A program made the position numbers and the translations under genes. The notes under the pieces were generated by a model. It had not been told where the DNA came from, searched no databases, and worked only from the letters and a program-made list of their open reading frames with translations. Below, piece after piece: positions 22,976-36,396 of a stretch of 64,000 nucleotides of DNA (position 1 is the stretch's first letter; each line of letters starts with the position of its first letter). Source of the stretch: Doryteuthis pealeii (lineage: Eukaryota; Mollusca; Cephalopoda; Myopsida; Loliginidae); contig CM042151.1 of assembly GCA_023376005.1 (NCBI GenBank), positions 79,245,807 to 79,309,806 of the forward strand, written 5' to 3'.

Positions 22976-23283
22976 GGTAAAAATCACTATCTCATTGGCT
23001 AATCTTGACTTTGGAGCTCAGATTTTTTATCATTTTTTTTTTAAATTTGGATGTAAGTACACTTATATTCTATCAATAAAACAAATTACAGCAGTTTATC
23101 ATTGCATTTTTCTCATCAGGGAGGAATCTCAGTAATACAGGTATATGATTTTTATTATCTAGATCAACAGTTATTCAGCCAATGTTTCTCAGTAATTTTA
23201 TTCATCAATTTTATTGGTAAAGCTATTTTAAATAAAATTTTTTACAATGAATAAAACAAACACACATGTACAAAAAATAATTG

Positions 23284-23360
23284 TTTATTAAGGCAGTTCA
23301 GCTCAGTTGGACAATTGAGCGTGAATCTGTAAATTGCGAGTAACAAATTCTATGAAATCC
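23284..23360 (+). repeat. tRNA-like head, possible SINE or tRNA pseudogene
   Basis: AGCTCAGTTGG matches an internal pol III A box, and the surrounding AGCTCAGTTGGACAATTGAGC can form a D-arm. A weak B-box-like segment follows about 35-40 bp later (AACAAATTC). The anticodon stem pairs poorly, so this is not an intact tRNA. The interval 23361-23845 shows nothing else. Confidence 0.35.
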
Positions 23361-23845
23361 ACCGTCTACTGGTATCACTTGTTCAGAAGTTGCTTTTTGG
23401 AGATAATTTTTTGCAATTAATGCTTGTGTACCGTCCAAATTCTTCCATTTATGGACATATTCTAAAGCGAGTCCCCATTTTCTTAGAAAAATGATGCAAT
23501 TTCATACTTTTTTTTAAAAGGTAAAATGCACATCAAACATTTTTTTCTTTTCATTAAGTACTGTTGTTTCCTCTTATTTAGAAGTCGCCATTTTTTTTCT
23601 TGTTTATTTCAAATACACAATTCTCATTGGCTAATTTTCATTTCGGAGCTACTTAGTTTTTATACGTATTTTAATACGAATTCATCTGTTTAAATGGTAA
23701 TTTATTCATTATTTTAAAGAATATACCTATTGGAGAAAATTTAGTAAAAATCTTTTTTTTTTTTTTATTATAATTACATATAAAATATTTAGATTTGGTG
23801 TACGAGTGACATTTTCAAAAACTAAGCTTCTTTTGACGCCTGGAC

Positions 23846-25326
<1,481 letters not shown>

Positions 25327-26040
25327 AAAGTAAGTATCACGTTCACTTAATTTATTTGTTTACAGATTATCGAATAGGTTTTGCGAAAAGGTTTTTCATT
25401 TTATTAACGAAGTAAAATTATGATGAAATATTTTTGAATATACAAAAATATTGAATTTAAAAAATATCTAGAAGTAAATAAATGCTTATGAAGGCCTATA
25501 AAAAGGTAAGTGACTGGGTATCACCAATTCAGTCACGTGATCAGTTTAGGCCATCTTGAATAAAACGGAAATAAATATTTCTGAACTTTGTTTATCAAAA
25601 ATCTCCTTTAAAAAAAAGATCATACAGGGTTGTTACAAAGAAAAACAGTTAATTCAAAGATCAAATTATCCGATTGGGGAAAATTACATCGTTATCTTAA
25701 AAAATAAATAAACCTATCCGTATTACATGCGAAAGGGTAATTTTCAGGCCGCCCCCACTATATTTAACAATGAAAATATAGTGTGGGGGGGGGGTGAATT
25801 TCACAGGGTAAAATTGGTGTAACTATAAGTGACATATCTGAACTAGATTCATCCTGTCTAAAAAATGAAATTGAAAGATCAAATTTTATTTATTTTATTA
25901 TTTTTTTATTTTATGTGTTTAATTTTGTTTAATGTCTGTTTAGTGTTTAGCAAACAGAACACCTAATTCTATGCAGGTAATTTTTCCAGGTTTAAAAGAT
26001 ATTTATTTTTTATGAAAGAAATAGGTACAAATTTATGAGC
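25327..26040 (+). repeat. R5 repeat split by a T1 MITE
   Basis: 25327-25506 plus 25834-26040 align to 49003-49380 in one piece. The interruption is the element at 25515-25825. Confidence 0.7.
25515..25825 (+). mobile_element. T1 MITE (311 bp) with 8-bp target duplication
   Basis: Left terminal TGGGTATCACCA, right terminal TTGGTGTAACTA, flanked on both sides by taagtgac (25507-25514 and 25826-25833). The unoccupied R5 copy has a single taagtgac at 49181-49188. The interior is a deletion derivative of T1, keeping both subterminal regions (for example CCATCTTGAATAAAACGG). An 8-bp duplication fits hAT-type transposition. Confidence 0.8.
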
Positions 26041-26089
26041 AATTTGTCGCTGACACTAAAAAGGGTCATCACAGGAAATTCTTCTAAAA

Positions 26090-27550
26090 ATCATATAAAA
26101 TAAACTAACTATCCGATTTTAATAAAACTCTCGGTATATGATAGGTAGTCCAAAAATTGGCCTAAAATGCATTTTTGACAAAATGACTACAGAAAATAAT
26201 TTACCAAAAATCAGGGAATTATCGGATTTTAATGAAATTTTCAGTGTTTATTTATCAAAGAATGGTCTTTATAATGCATTATTTATTTTATTTCAAAACT
26301 TTCTCATTTTTTTTCATGTCACTTATTTTGACCCCCCTTACTTAGGGGGTGTAAAATATCGGCAAGTTAGTCCTTGTTTGATACTGATTACAGTAGAAAT
26401 AAAAAGATAAAAGACCGAAGTTGTAAACAGAAAAAAAAAATTTAAGTGGAATATTTTATAAGAAAATAAATATCGAAAATCGGAAAATAAAATGTAAAAA
26501 AATAATAAATAATTAATTTTTGAAGATTTCTTTTTTACTCATTTTGATAATTATTTAATTGACTATTATCTTATAAAAGAAAAAATTATACATTGATAAT
26601 TTTTCTGCTTAAAAAAGGGGGGTACATTTTCAATCGAGTTTTTCTTCAAAAAGTATACTTTGATGTAATAAAATTAGGTTTGCATTAAATAGATATTTGT
26701 TTCTAGAATCTAAAAATATAACATTTTAAACTTAACCTCAGGCTTTTCATATTTTAAATGAATTTTATATATTAATTTTTCATAGCAAAAATACTAAATT
26801 AAAGTTTTGAAATAAAATAACTGATACATTATAAAATTCATTAATTGATAAATCAATACTGAAAATTTCATTAAAATCGGATAATTACCTGATTTTTGGT
26901 AAATTTATTTGCAATCGCGAATTTTACATTAAATTAGTAAACAAAAACCACCATTAGTAAACAAAAAACTACATTAAATTAGTAAATAAAACCACTTAAA
27001 AAGAACCAAAAATGGCATCGGTAAACAAAATTGATCAAAACAAATCCTTTTAAATATATTAAAAATAAATTGCTAATGTAATGATATTTTTCTTTTTATA
27101 ATGATGGTCATTATGTTACTACTTATCAATTTAGACAAAGTTTGACCTTAAATAATAGATTTAATTATTTTTAATTCGTTTTTAAAACTCATAGCAGACG
27201 ATTTTTTGTGTTATAGCTAATCAATACTGAAAATTTCATTAAAATCGGATAATTCCCTGATTTTTGGTAAATTATTTGCAATCGCTAATGTTACATTAAA
27301 TTTTTAAACAAGCACTTTTTACCATTTAAAAACAGCCAAAATGGCAAAGACAAACAAAATTGACCAAAACAAATCGTTTTAAAAGTATCAAAAATAAACT
27401 GCATATGTAATGATGGTCATTATGTTACTACTTATCATTTTAGACAAAAGTTTGACCTTAAATAATTGATTTAATTAATTCTAATTCGTTTTTAAAATGA
27501 ATAGCAGATGAAAAATTGGGACTACTTAGACAAACTTTTATTCTGAATAA
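26090..27550 (+). repeat. R3 repeat with internal tandem duplication
   Basis: 26150-26600 matches 46280-46780. 26600-26930 matches 7880-8160 reversed. 27040-27200 and 27380-27520 are two copies of the same segment. The open frame at 26138-26410 is a chance reading of R3. Confidence 0.6.
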
Positions 27551-27600
27551 ATGTTTACTAGGTACCACCAATTTGACCCTGTGCAATTTACCCCCCCCCC

Positions 27601-28645
27601 TTGTAAAAATACATCTATAAGATGATTGAGGGGGAAGTCATCAGCGTTGTTATTCCTTGGGATCATTGGAAATTTCTGGTCTTTCAACAACGAATTTCCT
27701 CACCCAAGGGACCAATCGAGGTTGATCAAACCTCGACGCTTCCCCCTCAGCAACTGACCTCGCCTCCTGATGACCATAGATATAGTGCTGGTCACCTGAC
27801 CTCCAGCCAATGGCAATAGCGCTCTCTTAATTTATATTACAACCATTTTATTACTCGAGTTTGATCTTACTACCAGGAAGAACAGTTGATGTAAGTTTTC
27901 CCCCTCTTTGTAGATTTTTTTTTTGTTTTTTAAATTTTACCAATTTTTAAATTTCTATTTATTTTCCTTATTTACAAGAGAGGGGTTTTCCCTCTTTGTT
28001 GATTTTGTTTTTTTAAATTTTACTGTTTTTAAATTCCTATTTATTTTTTTTTTTTTTCCTTATTTACAAGAGAGGGGTTTTCCCTTCCCATTTTTTACTG
28101 TATTTTTTCTTAACAAACCCGTTATATATTCTACAAATTTTTTTAAAAAAATTAAAGATTACTTATACACAAAGAATATATACAATTAAACTCGTTTTTA
28201 ACATAAAAAAGGACAATTAAAACAAATTAGTGACGATGTTGCCAATAACACTAATCTAATAAATATCATGCCGGACGTTTAAAATTAATATACAATAAAA
28301 TGTACCCGATAAGCTTAATTTACTTATATGAATATTATACGTTTCACCAAATTAATGAATTAAAAACGTTTTAACTATAAAAGTTTAATAATACTATGCC
28401 GCGAATATATACAATAATATACAGATAGACAATATATACCTAACGAATATTTACGACGAATATTCGTACTACTCGCATAAATATTCCCCCTAATCACGAA
28501 ATTTAACCCACAAAAAGTTACAACGAACTCCGTTCTAAACTATGTTTACTTTACTTATATGAAAATTATACGTTTCACCAAATTAATGAATTAAAAACCT
28601 TTTAACTATAAAAGTTTAATAATAATACGCCACGAATATATACAA
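27601..28645 (+). repeat. Insertion inside T1 with GC-rich head and repeats
   Basis: T1 copies at 10640 and 53740 read straight across this point, so the 1.05 kb is an insertion. It holds a GC-richer region (27620-27890) with CCAAT (in CCAGCCAATGGCAA) and a donor-like GATGTAAGT, then about two tandem 95-bp units (27897-28083), then a direct repeat of about 100 bp (28318-28420 and 28550-28650). It may be an LTR-like or composite insertion; the class is unresolved. Confidence 0.5.
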
Positions 28646-30709
28646 TACATTTAACACAATGAAACTTGCAGAAAAATTAATATTTTCTTGAAAATTTTTT
28701 TCCATTCGAAAGAAAAAACATTAAACAAACTCCTGATGATTTTTTTAAATTTTTTATTAGCTTACGAAAATAATGAAAATTATGATTGAAAAACAATGTT
28801 TTCATTTTTGCACTATTAAATCAACTGAAATTTAACGTAGCTAAAAACAAGTTACAATAAGAGGATTTTTTAAAAATTCTATGAAAAATCAATTAATGGT
28901 CCGATTGTCACGAAAATTTCCATAAATGTTTACCATTGGATGTAAATACATCTGAAATAGTTTTTTTCTAAAATATATTTGGGGAAATATTTTTTTACAA
29001 GGTCTATCACCCCCCCCTATTTTATTTTATGAGATAAAAAAATGAGGCGGAAAAAAATTTTTCCTTTTTTTTCTATAAAGATAAGAGTCTGAATAACTAT
29101 ATCAATGAAATTGTATAACGTACCGAGCTATATTTTTTTTTAGGAAAGATTAATGAAATCGGAGATAAAAAGTGCAAAAAAATGTCATAATATTAATATT
29201 TGAAAAACTTTTTTTTGCTTATGTAATTGGTATATACGATATTCTATTAAATTGTCAAAAAAAAAAAATTTTTTAAGAAATTCATTTTTACGAGATCTTC
29301 AATCTTTTGTGTGATTAAATATTTTAATTTTCTGCGTGAAATAAATTAAATTTTTTTTTTTTTCTGCAAAAAAAAATCAAATTTTTCACGGATATTTAAA
29401 AATATGATTTTTGAATTCAGGTGAACTAAAAGTTGGTCCGATCCAAGCTCGATTAATATTTTTAAAAGAATTTATAATTTTTATTGTTGAATAGTAATGT
29501 ATGGTTCTTAGAATATACGGAAGAGCAAAGCCGACATATTTGTTTTTCAAAGAGAAGAGACGCTTCTGAGTAACAACCGAAGTTTGTTTTTCTTTGTTCA
29601 AAAAAGTTAAATAAAATAATTTTTTATGCCATTAGAATAAAAAGTAAGTATACGTGATTATTTTATCAGTTTTTCTCTTAGAAAAGATATTCAAATTTTT
29701 ATTTTATTTTCGATTTTAAGAATTAATACTAAAACCGAAGACATTTTTTAACGTCAATTCCACTGCGAAATTTTAAGATTAAATTTTTCAAGTTTTTATT
29801 CATTTTAATAGTAAATTCAGGGTTCCCACGCGTCCTGGAAAACCTTGAAAACCTGGAAAAAAAATGTTGTTTTCCAGTACTGGAAAACCTTGAAAAGATA
29901 GGGGTATTTTTTCAAAATCCTGGAAATTTTTCGTTTTTTTGTCCTGGAAAAATTGAATTATCTGAGACAAAATTAATGTTATTGTTACCGTTAACAAATA
30001 TAACTAGTAAAATAACAAGGATGCTTTTTTTATTTTTTTTGTTTTGTTTTTGATCAATGAACCTACCCAACATTTCCCAAACTGGTCATAAATATTCATT
30101 AAACAGTAAAAATTCTTCTGATTGGCTATTTAGAAGTTTCACTTTCATCATGTAGCAATATTTTGATTTATTTTTATACGACACTGAACAAGTCAAGAAT
30201 TTGTCATCAGACTAAAGATAATAAGGTATCCGTTAAAGAAAGGTTAAAAAATAAATTACGTTTAACAAAACTCCCCCTCTACCTCGTAAAATTTAGAACA
30301 TTTAAAAAGAATTTTCTGTACTTGTATAGAATAGCATATATGCAAAATTTTGACTGAAAATGAACAATTCAAAAAAAAAAATACATTTAAGAATTAAATA
30401 AAATTAATGTTCATTCAAAAAAAGTTTGTTAAACATTTTTGGAAACACTGGAAAGTAAAAACATTTCCTAAGACAAAAGTTGATAACCATTTTAGTCTCG
30501 GTAGTTTGTCGGATGTGGGTTTGGGATCAAGCTACTGTCAACAATGTGGGATTGGCAGTGTTTAGTCATGTTGACGGGGTAGGGCTGGGGAACACACCTT
30601 CCTAGCAAATCTTTAAGCAAGCAGTGCTTGAACAAAATATTCAAGGACATCAAATGTCAATTTCAACTCAGTTAAAGTAAGTGTTCTTTTTACGGTGATA
30701 ATACTCCCC

Positions 30710-31295
30710 ACCCAGGTAAAAAAGAACAATTTCCTCGTATATTCCTACCATAAAATAAACTGAACCCTCATTTTATATTCTTTATTTATATTAATATTCA
30801 CTTCAATGTGTATATTCTAAAAGTTTTTATTTTGTGAGAATGGTTAGTTTTAAAGTGGGGGTTCATTTTTACACTTCAACTTTTTACTCGTAAATTCCTA
30901 CCATAAAATGCTAATGCCTAATTTTATGGTAGGAATTTACGAGTAAAAAGTTGAAGTTTACCCTTTGTTGTTATTTCTTTTCTTTTTGGCTTTGGTACTC
31001 TAAAATAAAAATGTCAGATTTTAATCATCATCGACGAAAAAACAATTACGGTCATAAAAAGAGGATCCAATTTATGCCTAAATTGTAAAACGAGCCTTTA
31101 AAACTAACCATTTTCACAAAATAAAAACTTTTAGAATATACATATTGAAGTGAATATTAAAATAAAGAAAATATATTCAGTATTGTAAAATAACGGGTGC
31201 AAAAAAAATAAAACATTTATTGCAAAAACATGGACATAAAATGAGGGTTCAGTTTATTTTAAAGGAATATACGAGGAAATTGTTCTTTTTTACCC
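30710..31295. repeat. Long hairpin (foldback) inside the nested element
   Basis: Arm one, from about 30716, carries CAATTTCCTCGTATATTCC and arm two, ending about 31292, its complement GGAATATACGAGGAAATTG. A second inner hairpin at 30880-30965 pairs TTTACTCGTAAATTCC with its complement. Interior segments also pair (AGTGAATATTA near 31150 with its complement near 30795). Confidence 0.65.
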
Positions 31296-31321
31296 CCACC
31301 CACTCCTGGAAATATTGGTCA

Positions 31322-31826
31322 GGTACTATTCGCAAAGTTCCATCCCGGTCTCCTCTGGTAATAGATCAAAAAACAAACCCACCTAGGAATGATGAAGTCC
31401 CTAGCTGAAGCGGTGCTTGCAGTATATGAAAAAATAATTTGTTGATTGAAGGCGTTTTTATCGACAAATTATTTTTTTAGTGTTTTGAAGGTGTTAAAAG
31501 TAAGCCATATTTTTGAAAATATTTAAAAAAAACACAAAAAACAGAACTTTTTCCCAAAAAGTTAATGTGATATTTTATCACCTCCAGTCTTTTTTCGACA
31601 AGTAAATGTAAATATTTTAACCATTTTTAAAAATATGGCTTACTTTTAACGTCTTCAAACTAAAAAAATCCATAAAAACGCCTTCAATTGACAAATTATT
31701 TTTTCATATACAGCAGGCACCACTTCAGCTAGGGACTTCATTCAAAGGTGGGTTTGTTTTTTCACCTATCACCGGCTAGCGTTTTTTTAAGGCAGGAGGC
31801 CGGGACGGAACTCTGCGAATAGTACT
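31322..31826. mobile_element. Foldback element with 8-bp target duplication
   Basis: Long arms: the left starts GGTACTATTCGCAAAGTTCC and the right ends GGAACTCTGCGAATAGTACT. attggtca flanks both sides (31314-31321 and 31827-31834). It shares arm sequence (CCTCCTGCCTT, CGGGACGGAA, AGTCCCTAG) with 54330-54666, so both belong to one family. Non-coding. Confidence 0.7.
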
Positions 31827-31839
31827 ATTGGTCATTTTA

Positions 31840-32339
31840 ATGTTTTGTCATCCCGGATTCCTGCCCTAATTTACGCTGTTTTTAATTGCTGGCATAAGAC
31901 ATAATTCTAGCCAAATATAGATATTTTCCGAGTCAGGTTTTTCACATTTTATCAGCAAATTAATGGAGATATTTTACAATGCCCCACCCCAACCCCACTT
32001 TTCATTGCCAAATCAATTTAGATATTTTACCCCCTCCCCAGGTTTAATTTTTTTTTACCATGAATTTTTACAAAACAAATTCAAATTTCAAATATGTATG
32101 TGCTGTATTTTTCAATTTTTATCAGCAAATATATGTAGATATTCTACAATTATGCCCCCCACCAGCTTTATATTGGCACATCAATTTAGATATTTTATAA
32201 CCCACTCTTAGCCCTGTCATCTGGGTCTTTAGAATACACCGACTGCAATTGGGCCACCTGCTGGCCATAGTGTGGTGACCCATGATGCTTAAGGATGGAA
32301 TCTTTGTGGATGAGCAGTCCATGACATGCAACACTCTGC
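31840..32339. other. Nested-element interior, no gene
   Basis: Two similar C-rich/AT segments with TTAGATATTTTA (about 31960-32040 and 32100-32200), followed by a GC-richer 130-bp piece (32210-32345) that I cannot classify. Confidence 0.4.
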
Positions 32340-33130
32340 TTAGACTAAGGATACCTATTTTTTGTCTACTTTTCATTTTAAAACTAATTAAAATTAAATT
32401 GATTATTTATGGTCAAATTTTTGTCTTAGTCGAAAAGTAGTAACATAATGAGCATCAGTACAAAAAGCAAAATAATATTACACATGTAATTTATTTTTAA
32501 TACATTTAGAACTATTTTTTTCGGTCAATTTTTATCAAATATGACTTAATATGACTATTAGAGTTGCCGTATAATCCGTGTTTACAAAATGAATTTAACA
32601 CTAGATTCGAAAAAAAAAATTACCAAAAATCTGGGAATTATCTGATTTTAATGAAATTTTCAGTATTGATTTATCAATGAATGGATTTTATAATGCATCA
32701 GTTATTTTATTTTAAAACTTTTTGATTTAATTAGGTATTTCTGCTATGATAAATTAATATATAAAATTCATTTAAGAAAAGAGTATCATGATGTTAAGTT
32801 TAAAATGTCATATTATTATATTTTAAAAACATATTTTTTTAATAACTACTTTACTTTAGTATCAATCTCTAATAATTTTTTGTCACTTACTCTATTGAAA
32901 ATTAGTGCCCCCCCCCTTTAAACAGAGCAAATATTGATGTATACTTTTTTCTTTTATAAGATAAATAATTAAATAAAGATTAAATAATTATCGAAATGAG
33001 TAAAAAAAAATTGAAAAAATATCTAAAAATTATTTTTTATTTTTTATTTTGATTTGATTTTCTGATTTTCGATACTTATTTTCTACCCGAGTAGCATCCT
33101 TATTTTTTGGAAACGGGGTGGGGGTGGGGG
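32340..33130 (-). repeat. R3 repeat
   Basis: Contains the ACCAAAAATCTGG core near 32620 and the TAGTAACATAATG segment near 32445, as in the other R3 copies. Non-coding. Confidence 0.55.
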
Positions 33131-33180
33131 GAAGGTATATTTGTATTGTAAAAACATGGACTTTTAACAAATTGCGTATA

Positions 33181-33545
33181 CCTAGCTTAGACCATTACTT
33201 AGTTTAGATGGGCAGTCGGAGAGAGCCCCTCTGATCAATCCATGATCAACCCTTCTTATACTATGTGCTAGGTGGTGGTGGCTGAAGGTCCCATCTGATG
33301 GTGAGGTTCCAGTTCTGGAGGTCTGGGGAATGTGGAGCACCCATTCATCACCATTGCTTCCTGGTCCACTCTTTACCGGAGTGGTAGTACCTGTTATGGT
33401 CCCATTTATAAGTTGAATAGAAAAATGTATATATAAAAAAAATTGATTATCCATTAAGAATTACTTTATTTCAAAAGTTTGTCAGCATTAAATGACCCAC
33501 TGAGGTTGATATGCTGTGAAACCAAACAAGATCAAACAACCCGTT
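33181..33545 (+). pseudogene. Unclassified GC-rich piece and LINE tail
   Basis: 33490-33540 (AAATGACCCACTGAGGTTGATATG and following) matches the 3' tail of the LINE at 35471-35884. The 33200-33420 piece is GC-richer, without a recognised domain. The rest, to about 34640, holds nothing recognised. Confidence 0.4.
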
Positions 33546-35091
33546 CTGTTTAAAACATTTTGTTTTTATGAATTTGTACAAAACACAATCCCCTCCCCCA
33601 TCTGCATAATATAACAACATAGATAAACATGAACTATATTTTTGAGATGAGGTTTGATTGGAATAATTTTGATTTTTCGGATTGTTGTCCTCATCTTTAT
33701 TGTATGTATATACATATAATGTTTCAGCTGTTATATCCTCCAGCCTTCCTCAGGTGTTCCCTTTGTATCCAAGTATAATAATGATCCAACCTGGGAAATT
33801 ATTTTTAACAGTTTGACAGTTGATCAAACAGGCGTTGAAGAACCTTCAAAGATCTCATTCAAAAACAATGACCATTGTTTTTGCATGCCTGTCATTCTGA
33901 CATGTGTCACGAGAAGAATCATGATCATTTAGAAAAAGTTTATTGGCGTTTCCTGTGCAACTTAAGGCATAAAATTTGCCATCAGTCTTTTTCAATATTT
34001 TTATTTTCAAAGTAATTAACTTTAAAACAATTTGATTTAGTCTTTTTAATAATTGGTTCCCATATTGTGTTCATCTCTATACTAGGTCACTACAGTCAAA
34101 CATATGCTTCTTTGAGATGTTTTCTTTTCCAATGTGCTTCACTATCTAATATTTTAACTTTGAAATATAACTTTAATATATAATAGTATATAAAATATAG
34201 TATAGATATAAAGTGAAGGGGCATTGGGAAATATCTCCATATATTTGTCGATAAAAAGTGAGAAACAGTACGGTAAATATTTGAAATTTGAGTTTATTGA
34301 AATTTGTACAAATATAAATAAAAAAAAATCATTTTAAACATGGAGGGAGAGGGGCAAAATATCTAAATTGATTTGCCAATTTAAAAACAGCAATGGTGAT
34401 CATGGCTAAGCAAAAACAGGAGGCCTGACAATTTTATAGTACATTTTGCACTTTAATCAATTTATAACTTTAAAGTGCACACTGACTTTATGGACACCCT
34501 CTATAATTAATTGATAGATGTAGTCATCATCTATAATGAACTCAAGATACTTCATTAACCCAGCATCATAGAAAAGTAAGAATAAAACTGGCTTAATGTG
34601 TCAATATTAGACATAATAGTAAATTATAAAATTGCCGCAAATAAGTGCTGTCCTGGAAATTTTTTGAAATGTCCTGGAAACGTCCTGGAAAATGGTTTCC
34701 TAAAATGAGTGGGAACCCTGTAAATTGTAATATTAAAGTTTTTAAAGATTTTATTCATTTTAATAGAAAAAATTGGCTAAAAAGTTTGTCCGTTAACCCA
34801 TCCGTACTTAGATGCATAACCGTAAGAGGGTAATAATACGTATTTTTTTCCATCTAAATTGTGGCCTGAAAATTACCCTTTCACATGTAATACGGATAGG
34901 TTTATTTATTTTTTAAGATAACAATGTAATTTTCCCCAATCGGATAATTTGATCTTTTAATTAACTGTTTTTCTTTGTAACAACCCTGTATGATCTTTTC
35001 TTTACGAGATTTTTGATAAACAAAGTTCGGAAATATTTATTTCCGTTTTATTCAAGATGGCCTAAACTGATTGGTGGTCCCTAATGTTTAC

Positions 35092-35460
35092 TAAATTGAA
35101 AAAAACTAATAATTTTTTTTCGTTAAGTTTGTTTCGTGCATTGCTACCCTGTACAAAGATCTTTTTTTTGCATAAAAATAAAATTTTACATATTTGGAAA
35201 GATAATTCAATGATGGAAAATATGTAAAAAAAATAAATCACTACTAATTCGGTTTTGGTAATAGGGCATCTTAAACATTTGAAACTTAACTCATAACGTA
35301 CTAAGGCGCCATGAAGCGTCCAAAAAAAATATATTTCCCTGTGCCCAGAACGCCCTGAAGCGTCCACAGTTCATATACACTGTTAAATTCGATTAAAACT
35401 CATATTTTCAACATTTTTAATCCAGGAAAAGAAGTATGTTTGTTACAGAAAGGTTAATTT
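35092..35460. repeat. Right flank of T1, paralogue of 51467-51610
   Basis: Contains TTTGCATAAAAATAAAATTT and CGGTTTTGGTAATAGGGCAT, as at 51480-51600. Non-coding. This is the sequence that shows the T1 empty site. Confidence 0.6.
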
Positions 35461-35470
35461 CTCGTCTGGA

Positions 35471-35884
35471 GAGTGGCCGATAGCCCACAGAAGTATTAGA
35501 AGAGAAGAAGTAATACTCGCCAGATTGCGTATTGGGCACACCCACATTACCCATTCGTACCTGTTAAAAGGGGAGGGTGCCCCAGTGTGCCCAACATGCA
35601 AAGTACAACTTACAACCAAGCATATCCTTCTAAATTGTAACAGACTTAAACATATCCGCGCAAATTACTATCAAGCTAGAAACCTGAAAGACATCTTCAA
35701 GAATACAAACCCTGAAAACATTTTAAATTTTATTAAAAAAGCAACCTTTTCAACAAAATATAACAGAACATAACCAATTATCTCCATAGAACCACTACCT
35801 TAAAGTCTGAAATCCAAAATAACCTTTTTGGCATTAAATGACCCACAGAGGTTGATATGCCGTTAAACAAAACTCAAACTCAAA
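35471..35884 (+). mobile_element. 5'-truncated LINE (I/Jockey-like 3' end)
   Basis: A 10-bp target duplication ctcgtctgga flanks it (35461-35470 and 35885-35894). The frame at 35525-35773 reads RIGHTHITHSYLLKGE, then C-x2-C, then LTTKHILLNC, the Cys/His-containing C-terminus found after the RNase H domain in I-type LINE proteins. The 3' end has AAATGACCCACAGAGGTTGA and a tail of AAACTC units. A typical dead-on-arrival insertion. Confidence 0.8.
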
Positions 35885-35894
35885 CTCGTCTGGA

Positions 35895-36396
35895 ATATTT
35901 TCTGTCTTTTTAAAACAATTATTCCCAAAGGACAGAGGTGTTTATCTCTTCGAATTAAAAAAAAATAATAATAAAATAAAATAAAAAATATAAGAAATCC
36001 ACCCATTATAAAAAATCGATTTAAAATTATTATTTTAACATTTTATGCAAGGGAAATAACTCTGTTCATTTTATAAAGTATTTATTTTGGTTTACAAATA
36101 TTTATCTGTCTTTTTAAACCATTTTTTTTTTTTTTACAAAAAACGAATAAATATTTATTGTCTCGATTTTTTAAAAAAATGGTGATTACGAATCAAGGTG
36201 GGTCCGCCCGTTTTCATATATACTTGTAAAAACCATTTAAAAATATTTTTTCACTCGTTTTAAGCAAGGGAAATAACCCGGTTCACTTCCTGAATAATTG
36301 ATTTCCGGTTTAAACATTGGTTTCTATCTTTTCAAACAAAGATTTTGTGTAGACCAGACTGAATTATTCCCTCGCATTTTTGAAAAAAATTTGGAG
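35895..36396. other. No gene recognised
   Basis: AT-rich, with a T-run at about 36123-36136. It leads into the piggyBac-like remnant. Confidence 0.45.

Larger units (their letters stand above)
29818..34720 (+). mobile_element. Nested TIR element (CAGGGTTCCCAC ends)
   Basis: Perfect 12-bp terminal inverted repeats: CAGGGTTCCCAC at 29818-29829 and GTGGGAACCCTG at 34709-34720. Subterminal regions on both sides carry repeated CCTGGAAA units. The flanks share taaatt, so a 6-7 bp target duplicate is visible. CAGGG-type ends with CCTGGAAAA subterminal repeats fit the hAT superfamily. No transposase seen; the 4.9-kb length comes largely from foldback and R3 sequence within it. Confidence 0.7.
27559..35083 (+). 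mobile_element. T1 hAT-like element, 7.5 kb through nested insertions
   Basis: Left TIR TAGGTACCACCA (27559-27570), right TIR TGGTGGTCCCTA (35072-35083). Perfect 8-bp target duplication atgtttac (27551-27558 and 35084-35091). The unoccupied site is present at 51459-51466, where flanks identical in kind to both sides meet across a single atgtttac. Removing insertions at 27601-28645 and 29818-34720 leaves about 1.58 kb, the length expected from the other T1 copies. There is no transposase frame, so it is non-autonomous. Confidence 0.85.

Noticed and set aside
23284..23360. Functional tRNA gene
   Set aside because: The A box and D-arm look good, but the anticodon stem and B box are poor, so only a tRNA-derived relic is supported.
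33182..33454. Minus-strand 90-codon protein
   Set aside because: No domain, no conservation in other copies here, and it lies within a nested transposon beside a LINE tail.
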